A stretch of 64,000 nucleotides of DNA, taken from the NCBI RefSeq assembly GCF_019059575.1, contig NW_024881536.1, positions 124,001 through 188,000 on the forward strand. Direction: 5' to 3'. The notes below the pieces were generated by a model. It made no database searches, had not been told where the DNA came from, and saw only the letters and a list, made by a program, of their open reading frames with translations. Position 1 is the stretch's first letter, and every line of letters starts with the position of its first letter. Below are positions 1-11,600 of the stretch, one piece after another. Position numbers and translations under genes: made by a program. This DNA is from Amphibalanus amphitrite. Taxonomy: Eukaryota; Arthropoda; Thecostraca; Balanomorpha; Balanidae.

Positions 1-483
1 CGGCCAAGTTCATGGACCTGGGTCCCAACTTTGACCTGACCGTGGACGTGGACGCCGTCACGGTGAAGATGAAGGCGCGCATCAACACGAGCACCATGCA
101 GATCGTCATTCCCTCCTTCGAGGTCGTCCATGTCGGGTGAGCGAATCTTGAGGATGTCCTTCCAATATCACAGAGACATTTACGCTGGCTTTGCTCAGTG
201 CCCACTCCCCAGAGACATTGACCCGACCCTCCCCCTCTCTTCCCACAGAGACATCGACGCCGAGGCGGACGGCCTGTTTCCAATCGACTCACTGCTGGCT
301 GCCATCAGCGAGCTCTTCATCAAACGCTGCAAGGACTCGATCGTCAAGGTGTTCGAGTTCGAGGCGCAGTGCCAGCTGGAGGCGGCGCTGAAACGGCTCG
401 ACTTCACGCAGATCGTGCGCTCCTATGGCAGAAAGTACTTCAAGGACGCCGCACAACACGTCGGAGTGCCCGGACTGAGCTGA
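1..483 (+). CDS. 3' end of a possible secreted TULIP/JHBP-like lipid-binding protein (partial)
   Basis: Two terminal exons are visible: <1-136, ending at a GT donor (GG|GTGAGC), and 249-483, beginning after TTCCCACAG and ending in TGA. The junction restores a glycine codon and the joined frame is open for about 123 residues. The segment reads as alternating strand-like stretches (FDLTVDVDAVTVKMKARI, then TMQIVIPSFEVVHVG) followed by a long amphipathic helix region (SLLAAISELFIKRC, then FEFEAQCQLEAALKRL). This strand-then-C-terminal-helix pattern resembles arthropod TULIP-fold proteins (juvenile-hormone-binding or group 7 allergen-like), but no diagnostic motif is present, so the family is inferred. 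The gene start lies outside the window. A poly-G run follows just after the stop (about 499-512). Confidence 0.5.
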
Positions 484-2663
484 GGGGCGCTGGATATATG
501 GGGGGGGGGGGGGCACGACTGAGCTGAGGGACGCTGGGAAGGTGGTGAGAGGCAAGGGGATATGCAAGGCTGGCCCGAGAGCCACCAAGAGGCGAGAGAA
601 GGGGCAGGACTCAGCTGACGAGCCCACGAGCCGCGGAAGTGTGTTAGACGACAGAGCTGCTATGGGCAGGTTCCCAGTGGGCCAGAGAGCGGTTCTGCAG
701 CGAGGTAAGCATTTGTAGAAGACGGTGACGATTGTGTCGTGCGCATGACGTGTGTGAAGCGAAGAGAGGTTTCCAAGTGAGCCAAAGACGGTATCAATGA
801 GCAAATGACAACCATTGATGCGCCGTCTATACGGTTATATAGGTGTAATGCGATATGCTGAGCATGAGGATATTGTACTGTGTTCCATAAAAGTGCGACC
901 GGTGACTGACTTTACCAGCTGTCAACAAGTAGATAGCTGTGGATCCCGTGAACAAACATGTATGAATTTATCTATATATGAGGCGTCCAGCTAAATATAA
1001 GGAACTCGGGCAACACAAGCGCGAAACAAGACGGACCTCACTGTGGAAAGGTCATGACGCGAGCAACTGAACTGGTCATTCACCAGCCAGTTGACGTGTA
1101 AATGTGTCGAGAGAGAGCTTGAATCCGCGATCTGTGCGCTGCTAAGTACTATGGTGACCAGTGACAAACTAGGCTGTTGAAAACAGCTAGGCGGAAATGG
1201 CCACGAAAGGATGTACCGACCCTTCGAGACATCCGCGTTCCTGCGAACTCGGGCGCAAAACAGAACAGAAGCATGGACGGTCTATCGGCGCTATGAACTG
1301 GGCCAAACATCCACGCAACAAACAGGGAGCCGAGCGGCGCCATCCGGCTGCCTCTCTGTTACCACGCGCGGTGCCGGGAGCGGGTCCCGCCGGCGACCCG
1401 CTCGGTGCGGCGGCACGGACCGGGGAGTTCCCGCAGACTGCCGACCCGGCCCGGCGACTCGTGACATCCTGTCGGGCAGCCGGCGCCAGACCGTGCCAGC
1501 CGCCCGCCGCCCGAGGGGGCCCCGCCGGGACTCAGGGTATATCCGGGACTGAGGAAATTCGGGGGTCGTGAACCGGCTGAATCTGGATTCGAAGGCCGAG
1601 TGAACGTGACGGAAAACTAGCGCCGGGTGGTGTACTACGCTGTGATGTATTTAACGGAGCCGGATCGTGCGTAGCTGGAGTTTGGCTGGAGGTCACCGAA
1701 TCCATGCGTGGTAGATTCCTGCTTCCAGCCATTAACAATTAAATGCAGATGAAATCTCCCGCTTTGTGCCTTCTGAATCTCTGATAAATAAATGATAAAC
1801 CCAGGAGGAAACGACAATTCAGTATGACTTACTTATTTCAGCCACGTAAAACTCCCGAAATGTAACCTAATTATTGAGCTTAGAAAAGCGTAAACTCTCA
1901 GTCTCGACCATGTATTGCACTTTCCCTATGTAAACCATCACGTACCAAACGTCTTTAAAGACACATTATTACACAACAATATAGGTACACTAATAATCAC
2001 ACGAGTCTTCTGGCCACTTATTTCACAACCCAGCACCGCCTAACGTTCTGTCGCATATCTGGCCACACGGCGGGTCGGGGCGGTGGGAGTAAGACCTCCC
2101 GATTAGGAGCACAGAGAACCCAGGCTGTGGGTGGACCTCAGCGTCGCGCCTGGCTGACGACCAGCCGCAGAGCCGCCTCTCTAGTAGCCCATCCAAGCGT
2201 ACATTTTTCTCCAAAACTTGTGGCTTCACGTCTGTTCGAATACTTCACTGAGAAGGGCACAGGGCTTTGAGGAGAGCTGGGAGTTTTGAGCTGCCAGACT
2301 GCTAATAAGGTTCCTAACGTTCTCGGCGTCCAGTCGTCCAGAAATGAGTGCAAGCATACTATAAAAAGGCTTGACTTTTTCGACCTCAGACTGTCGACCT
2401 CTGAACAGTGGCGGTGATCTGTCTTGGACCGAGCCGCGGGGGTCGTCCCAGTGAGCCCACAATCAGACCAGACCGAGGATGGCAAACAGCGGGCAGCCAT
2501 GACTCTAACCACTGTCAGACTGCGAGCGGCGGGAAGACGTTCTAAGCCACCGTCAGACCAGGCAATAGACTGCACTGAGTGCACACTGCAGCGGCGGACC
2601 GCGGCTCTAACCCACCGTTAGACCCGACTGCGGGCAGCGGACGGCGGACGACGAAGGGCGGCT
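484..2663. other. 3' UTRs and intergenic spacer between convergent genes
   Basis: The plus-strand gene ends at 483 and the minus-strand MCCC1 ends at 2664, so both 3' UTRs face into this stretch. I see AT-rich sequence with AATAAA-like hexamers (for example near 1788) and a GC-rich block at about 1330-1530 whose overlapping open frames are compositional. No exon, RNA gene or transposon terminus could be supported. Confidence 0.5.
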
Positions 2664-5600
2664 CTAGTCCGTCTCCTCCGCGTCAGCGGCGCCTCCCTCG
2701 GCCTCGTCCGACTTCATGTGCACGAGCAGGGCGTTCTTGGCCACGTTGTCGCCCACGCGGTACATGACCTTCTCCACGACGCCGGCGGCCGGCGCTTTGA
2801 TGACGTACTGTGAGCGGTGGACGGGGGGGGGGGGGCGTGTCAGACATTGCAGACGGACCACGGGGGGCAGCCATGGGCGGCGGGGAAGATCCCTAATATA
2901 ACTTCAATGAGTCTGCCAGTCAGTGGGGATTCACCTCCAACGTCCATGTCTGCAAGTAACGAAGGGAAATACATACTTATGACTTGCCATGGTGGTAATA
3001 TGAACCAGCGACAACTCATGATAAAAATTAATCAAGATGCGGTGGTGAGGATGTGAGTGCATCGCTAGTCGCTACCCTACTCTCTCATTTGAAATAAAAA
3101 TTTAGTCCATTCAAATAGGACAGCGCAAAGATGCTGTCACCTTTAAGCCATCAAGCAAACAAGGAAGCTTCATCACTCCCACACGTTCTACCACCTAGAC
3201 TTCCCAATAGCAGCTGCCATACCCAGTTTCTGCCATCCACGTCACTACTTCCCGCCACCCATTTCCCTAGTCTCGACTGACCTCCATTTTCATGGCGATG
3301 ATGACGACCAGCGGGTCGCCGGCCTTGACTGTGTCGCCGTCCGTCACCATCACCTTCTCCACCACACCGGGCATGGGAGCCACGGCGTCCCCGCCGGCCG
3401 CCGCCGCGCCGCCGGCAGCCCGGAACTTGGGCTCCGGCAGACGGAGACTGCGCACACCCGCCTGGGGACAAGGGGTGGGACAGGGGTAACAGCCGCAGAG
3501 CGCGCACCAGTCTCGGGAAGAAAACAGTTGGGGAAACTACGAGGCGAAAGTCAAAAAATGGATTGGTCAATAAATGGACTTTTGATGACCATATATGGGC
3601 ATAAATGCAGCCCCCGCTAGTAAGGGTGAAAAACGGTATAACAAGCCGGTACTTGCGGTATCGCGTCCACTTATTGGAGAGAAAAGGCTTCCATTTTTCA
3701 CTAGGAATTAGTGTGATTTGATTAAATTCGGCGAATTGACTCGAAAATGGCGATAGGAAAACGGCTTTTCTGCAGGTTCTGGGCGTCACAATCAGCTGGC
3801 CATTCCATAAATGGATTGGTTTTATGAAATAAAATTGTTAAAAGATTTAATTTAATTACAATGAACAAAAATATTTCATTCTAAAATAATAACTTAACTA
3901 CAATTAGAAAAACCATAAACAAAATAATAAAAATAATGACATTTTTAAACCACGGTACTGCTTACATTTTTTGGCGCGTCTGTTTCAATCCGCCATATTT
4001 GCTAATCACGGTTTGACCTTGCGTTGTAACTCTGCGATTTAGAGCCGCCAGTTAATTATGCACCGGGTGAGTGTAGGCCTTGTGTGGTTAAAAAACATTC
4101 TTATGCCTTATTTTTTCATTTGAATGCTAAAATTCATTGAAAAGATGAAGTTGTCTGATTTTATGACCATATATGGTTATCGCCCCGCCCACTCCAGCCG
4201 CTGATTGGCTAATCCAATTTTTGTTTGGCTCCTCGTAGTTTCCCCAACTGAAAAGGGTACCCGGTGCCGGGAATACAGTATAGTCGACTACAGAATGATG
4301 TTTCACTCCTCAGAAGCTATCAGTTGACCGGAACGCTAAGCTGTGCCGTTTATCACGCAATTAAGCGTGTCGATTGTGAGCATTGGGACAAAGCTATAAT
4401 CTGTGAACTCAGCCCGTGTGATGCGGCACAGCCTACCACTCCAGGCAAATAATTGCCTGTGAAAAGTGGAACATCATTCTGTAGTCGACTATACACCGGA
4501 GAACTGCGCTCACAGCCACAGGCTGCACACACCTTCCTGATGACGGGAGAGAGACAGGGGCAGCGGACGGGATGAGAAATCAATCGTGAATTCACCATTG
4601 ATTCACATTCGATTGGAATTGGGATTGGCTTGGAAATTGCCATAGTTACGTGGTATGACTAACAATCCGTGCAAAAAAAAATCAATTTGCGTCAGCTCAG
4701 CAAAAAAAAAAAATGGAATTCGGTCAAAACATCCACTTATCTGAACATTACCTAATAAACTCCTCCCATTGCGCATTAGAGCCGTTTTCTCTCTAGAGCC
4801 GGCACTAACCTCAGTGAAGACGTGGACGGCGTCTGCCTGTGGCACCACCTGTACGTGGGTCACCTCTCCCGACACATCTGAGGTCAGGGTGAGGACGCCG
4901 TCTTGCTCCGTCAGACTGCCGGACACCTGCCGGTCACAGGTCAGAGGTCAGGGGTCACAGGTCAGGGGTGAGGGTGAGGACACCGTCCCGCTTCGACAGA
5001 CTACCAGATACCGGCTCATCACAGGTCAGGGCTCAGAGGTCATATACCTGGGGATCAGAGGTCGCAGCTTAGCTGTAGCGAGGGAAGGGAGACGTTTTCA
5101 AGATATGCAAATACAGTGCTAGTCATGATAGTGAATAATGAACAGCTTTTGCGTCTTAATATCTAAAAACAGTAGCTAATAGCTAACAGTACACTTTGCT
5201 GATAACACGCCAGTAGGCACCACTGGATGACAACTTAACACTGAAGACAGCCACCAAGGGGGAAACGACATTCGAATGCCGGATATACCACAAACGACGC
5301 TGGAATTCTGCACACACTTCACAAACTGCACACCTGATTCCGTCACTTTCCCGTACTGCACCGCTGTGCTATGACCTAGTAGGTACTCTATCGCCCACAC
5401 CCACAGTCCCGGTATAACTGTAACTGGTACTCTATCGCCCACACCCACAGTCCCGGTACTGTACCTGGTACTCTATCGCCTACAGTCCCGGTACTGTACC
5501 TGGTACTCCGTCTCCCAGTCCCGGTACTGTACCTGGTACTCTCCATCCCCCACAGTCCCGGTACTGTACCTGGTACTCTATCGCCTACAGTCCCGGTACC

Positions 5601-8600
5601 GTACCTAGGACTCTATCGCCCACAGTGCCGGTACTGTACCTGGTACTCTATCCCCCACAGTCCCGCTACTGTACCTGGTACTTCCTGTCGCCCACAGTCA
5701 TGGCGTACCATCCCTCCCCGGTACCGTACCTGGTACTCCCTGTCGCCCACAGCCATGATGTGCCGCCCCGTACTGTACCTGGTACTCCCTGTCTCCCACT
5801 GTACCTGGTACTCTCTGTCGCCCACAGTCATGGTGTGCCGGCCCTCGCCGTCGCTGCGGACTGCCACCGTGTGCACTGTGCCGTCAGCAGCAGTCAGCGC
5901 CACCTGTCGCCGCAGCCGGTGGTTGAGCCGCACCCCCGACTGGCTGCAGTACGGCGAGAACGGGTCGCGCGACAGCAGCGCCGCGCGCAGCGTCTGCCGC
6001 TGCTCGTCCAGCAGCAGCGCCAGCGCCGCCTGCCGGCAGAAAGGAGAACCACGTCAGAGAGGTGCGGGACGGCGGTGTCGGGGAACGCTGAGTTCACTCT
6101 AAATTTTCTGAACATAAATCAATCCAATAACATAGAAAATGAAGCAGACAAGCAGTTCAAGTTCCTTTAGTCAGCTCGCAGTCAGCTAGTTATTTCCATC
6201 ACTTACTCCGCTATTGCTTTTCATATGCACCGTTTCAGCACACCCCACTGGTGAAGTTAATCACCACCTCTCCCTTCCCGCCGCGTGCCTCACCTGGCAG
6301 AGGGTGGCGTCCGAGACCGTCTCTGTGGGGAACAGCTGGTCGTAGTGGCGCGGAATGAACTCGGTATCCACCTTGCCCGCCACAAACTCCGGGTGGGACG
6401 CCAGGTCCAGCAGGAAGTTGATGTTCGTGTTCAGGCCCACTATCTGAAAACATGACAGGCGGTCTTACCTAACAGTGTGGACATGGATACTGAACATGCG
6501 AACGGCGAACGTCAGTGCACAAAGCACATTGCACAAGGGTTGACACGAATCTTGCCGTAAATGTTGAAACATTACCAAGACGTCTACGGTTTCCGTGATA
6601 GAGGACAAACTCAGCAGGGTAAAATCGACCTGGGTTTACCTGTGAATGACATAAACAGAATTGGCATAATCGCGCTGGGTTTACAGAAAACAATTTATAA
6701 GAGCCACTGCGTAGGCCCCTGCATACATAAGGCTCATATAAGTAAGTGTGTTGTTTTCATCGTATTTCAATCAGCTGTTTACTCAACTTACTAGAGACGG
6801 GGCTGGGGCGCCGAGACCATATTAGGATATGACAAGCTAGAAAAATGCAAACAACAGCCCAAAAGCACTGGCTGCCACACATATCCACAGTCCACACACT
6901 TACGTATATACGCCTATATATTACACACACCAACGGGCAGTCCCACCATTCGTTGCGCCTTTCGAAAACAGCCATCGATCCACCAGCCAAATCAGCTTCC
7001 GAAGTCGTTAAGATGATCCACGCACATTTGAAGACTGACCTTGACCTCTGATGTGGCCATCTGGACCGCTGTATCAGCGTTGTGTAGGACGTTTTATACA
7101 AACTACAACGAACATATACAATGGCGCGCCCGGTGGCGTTTGGAGCCGGTTCCAGCGGCGTTCGCCGCGGCCAGACTCTCATTCCGACTCTGTCCGTCGG
7201 CGGTACGGGTCCCCCGCCACCATGTCGCGTCTGACCGTGCTGCTACTAGTCTGCCTGGCCGGAGCCGCCTCCCGGGCCGGCGCCGACCAGCTGGAGCGGC
7301 TCGGCGACCGGCTCTCGGCCCTGGAGGACGCCGTGGCCGACCTGGCGGCCCTGCAGCGGTCCCAGGGCGACCTGCTGCGCCGGCTCACCGGACTGACACT
7401 GGGCGAGCGACAGGCGGCCGCGCTCGGCGCCGCCTGCACCGACACCCTCGACTGCCGGCTCACGGACGGCGCCGTCTGCAGCGGCGGTGTCTGCGCGTGT
7501 CCGGCCGGTACCTGGAACTTCTCCAACAGTACGTGCCGCCCGGCGGCGGCCGAGGGCGACCCGTGCCAGCTGAGCGGCGACTGCACGGCCACCAGCCCCA
7601 CCCTGACCTGCAGCGGCCGGCCGCGCCGCTGCGCCGAGCGCGTCTGCTTCCCCTCGGTGGCCGGCGGCTACCGGTACCGACTGGTGGGCGGTGCCTCGTG
7701 CGACGAGGGCCGCGTGCAGGCCGTCGGGCCCGACTGGGGCGGCGACGACTTCGAGTGGTGGCAGGTGTGTGCCGACAGCTGGGGTCCGCAGGAGGCGCGC
7801 GTGCTGTGTCGCAGCCTGGACCGGGGCGGCGGCGAGGTGGTGCGCGCGGACGCCGTCAGCCGACAGCGCGTCTGGAAGGTGTCGCTCAACTGTGCCGGCA
7901 GCGAGAGCGCTCTACAGGAGTGCGTGTCGCGCCTCGGGCGGCCCCGCATCGGCATCAGCGACTGCCGCCAGGGCTCGGTGGCGGCTGTACGCTGCGAGCC
8001 CCGTAAGCCGCTGTTCTGAGTACCGGGGAGCACACAGGACCGGCACAGCACACCAAGAGACGGCGGAGCACCCGGCTCACGTTGGCCCGGTGTGTTACGG
8101 CACTCCTGGCTCGAACTCACGTTTAGGATGAGCTTATCATGACTGTAACTTTCAGCAACAAGTGTTCACATGTTTTTCGCAGATTCCCTTGTTTGTGAGA
8201 ATATATCCAAATATGTGACAATTGCAATGTGGAAAGGAGCGTTCAAGCCACAGGTACCCATGACAGAAATATAAATCACGCAAGATAAAACACATTTTCA
8301 AACACGTTCCTACCACTGCCGTATTTCCATCGCTGATGGAAGCGCCAGTCTCTGAGAGCCGATCGTCAGGGCTATGTGGCCTTGCTTACGCGCACTCACT
8401 GCTGGCTTTACTCGTAGATGCCTCTGGCTGGAGTCTGGACATTGTCCGACCTGCCAGGGCCGTCGCCACTCCGTCCCACATTGCCAGCGACCGGTGGGTG
8501 AGTGACAGATAGTGCGTGCCTTCCCGACCCAAATACCGAGCGTTCGGTAAACGTGTGTTCCGGGAGCTGCGTGCGAGCATATGACCACGTACATTCATTC

Positions 8601-11600
8601 CACAGGCACTCGTGATCCGAAGTACCAAATTCTAATCGTATATTTTTTTCATACTCCCCAGTCCCCGTTACAAGCTACAAGTTAAAGTGGCTTATTCATA
8701 TAATCACCTTATCCTTTACTTGTATTTCCATATACCGTTTAATTATACCGGATCAACTATTCAATTTCCCCTGATCCGGATCACAAGTCCCCATAGAGGC
8801 CGGGTTAGCCATGAATATATCTCAGACAAGCACTCCTAGGCATACGCCACAGGCGAGGCATAAAACACGACGCTAAAAGTGCGACAGATGCTCTAGAAGG
8901 AAGCGGAGAATTTCGGTCCTTGTCCGAAATTCCATAAATGCACGAGCATCAAGAGTATGTATGTGATATCAATTCAAAATGATGAGCAACTCTGAAAAAT
9001 ATCCTCAACGGTTCGCGACATTCCAGCGAGTCGCTCACACATGCCCCACCGTTACCCAACCCAAAGGAGCGGCCGTTCCCGCATTCCTTATGAAAACGGT
9101 GGGTCCCATTAAGAGCCACCCAATGGTCACTTACCGCGTACTGGGCGAGGCAGCGTTTGAGTTTGCGCAGTGCCAAGTCACGGTCCTCTGCCCAGACCAC
9201 CAGTTTGGCGATCATCGGGTCATAGTGGACAGACACCTCGTCGCCCTGACGTACACCTGTCCGGGAGGAGGGGAGGGGGGGGGGATCAGTGAACGACGGG
9301 TAGATGTAACCGGAGCGCTTCAAAGGCCACACACGGGTTGGCTGATAACATCGCACGCGCCATTAAATTCAAATTGAAGCATTTCGTTCTTTAAATTTTG
9401 GGGGTGGAAAGGCATGCTGTCAACTCAAAATGCTCGCAAACCGAGTGGCAGGCATTTATGAAGTTTAAAATCTTGCGTTCGGCTTCCAAGAGCGACTATT
9501 CTGACGCACAGCCAGTCTGACGGCCACCCCAGGACGTGTCCCTGCCCGCCCGGCGCCGCACCTGTCTCGACCCTGACGTGTTGGTCTGCCGGCGGCGCGC
9601 TCAGGTGCAGCAGCGGTCCGGCGCCGGGCATGAAGCCGGCGCGCGGGTCCTCGGCGTACACACGCGCCTCAAACGAGTGGCCCAGGAGGGGGATCTGCTC
9701 CTGCTGCAGCGGCAGACGCTCGCCGGCCGCCACCTAAGGGCAGAGGTAAAGGGTCAGTCAGAGAACAGGGGAGCAGCGGCAGACGCCACCAGCCGCAGGA
9801 GACGGGAGGTCAAAACTCAGAAGGAGGGGAACAAGACAGCAGCGGCCGCCGCCCACCGGCCGCCACCTGAGGCCGGAGAGTGGCTGCTTAGTAGCACATA
9901 AGCCCAGCCCACTACGTCATTCTGTCACTACCAGGTAATCCCCCATATTTCAGTAAAATCAGTCTCACGGTACAATACTTTGTGGTGTGATCTTGAGCGG
10001 TCCTAGTCCGTCCCCCCCCCCCCGACCCTCAGTTCCTCGCAATACCCTGCCTCTCCTCACACAGCTGACCATCATCTGCCCCGTCCCTCCCCTCCCCTGG
10101 TACTGACCCTCAGCTCCCCCGCAGCACCCTCTCCCTCCCCTGGTACTGACCCTCAGCTGCCACTCGACCAGGTCAGTGCCGGTGATCATCTCGGTCACGG
10201 GATGCTCCACCTGCAGACGTGTGTTCATCTCCATAAAGTAGAACTTGTGCTCGGCGTCCAGGATAAACTCCACGGTGCCGGCGCCCACGTAGCTGACGGC
10301 ACGGGCGGCGCGTACCGCCGCCTCTCCGAGCTCGCGGCGCACCTCCGCTGACAGACCCGGCTGGGGGGGGGGGGGGAGAGGGGGCTTGGTCAGACTAGCC
10401 GAGGGGAGGGCTTGGTCAGACTAGCTGCCAGAATGGGGACGGGGAGGGGACACTCATGGTGAAAGGGACATTAAATAGTATGCCGTTTCGCGACAAATAT
10501 TTCCGAAAACCGGTATAAAACTCAAGCAAATAGAGACAATTTACCATCATGCAGCTGAGTTAAATGTTCAAAAGGTGCGTACTAATTCGAGTTTAGTTCA
10601 AGTTCGAGTTCAAGAGGTGCGTATTATGAATGCACATTAGACATGTCGTAGCCTATAACACAATTAAACAGTGCAGGGATCATACGTTCTCTAGCCTCTG
10701 GCTCACCGCGGGGGCTTCCTCGATGATCTTCTGGTGTCGCCGCTGGACGCTGCAGTCTCGCTCGTGCAGGTACACGTAGTTCCCGTGCTGGTCGCCAAAC
10801 ACCTGCACCTCAACGTGGCGCGGGTCGACGACAAACTTTTCCACCAGCATCACCTGACAGAGGTCGGCGGGGGAGGGGGGGGGGGGGGTCAGCTGACCAG
10901 CGGGACACCGGGGGATCGGGGGTCGGTATCGAGCCGGTGTGTGACCCCGGCAAATGCTTGCCATGCTGATCGCCGGGTTAGCTGGGCATCACAATTCAGG
11001 TCGACATTTTCATAATGGCAAGCACCACGACTTGCTCACCGAAAGCATGATTTCGCATAGTACAGTTTGCGTTTGAATCACACGAATTTGCAGACTACCG
11101 GAGGTTAGCGCCCTCGCCCTGCCGCACGACGGACTTACCTGGTCTCCGAACGCCTTGGTAGCCTCTCGCCGGGCCGACTCGAGCTGGGCGTGGAATTCGT
11201 CACGGGTAGAGGCGATGCGCATACCCTGCCAAAAGCGGGAGCCAGCGTCACTTAGAGCACGTCATGGGAGCAGACATCTAAACTGAATAACCCGATACAC
11301 ATTAGTGCAACTTCATTCAACATAACAGGCGCCCTTCATCGCTCGCAAGATAGGCATTATTACCTACGGAGCCCTGACGCAGAGGTGGAGTTCGTCCCAG
11401 GGAGAATTTGACCTCAGTCGCTCCTCAAATATAAATCGACGAGAACAGCATTTGTTATATCGACATACAATATCAAATTGTCAAACGTACCTACTATCCC
11501 ATGAAAGGCAGACTTTAACTCAAGCCCTCCCTATTTTTACCCTTTCTATTCTCCACTGTCTCCCCTCCTGCTCTCCCGGCCTTCACACCACACTTCCCTG

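Noticed and set aside
1197-1571. GC-rich open frames on the plus strand
   Set aside because: Two overlapping frames are equally open and contain no recognisable motif; composition explains them.
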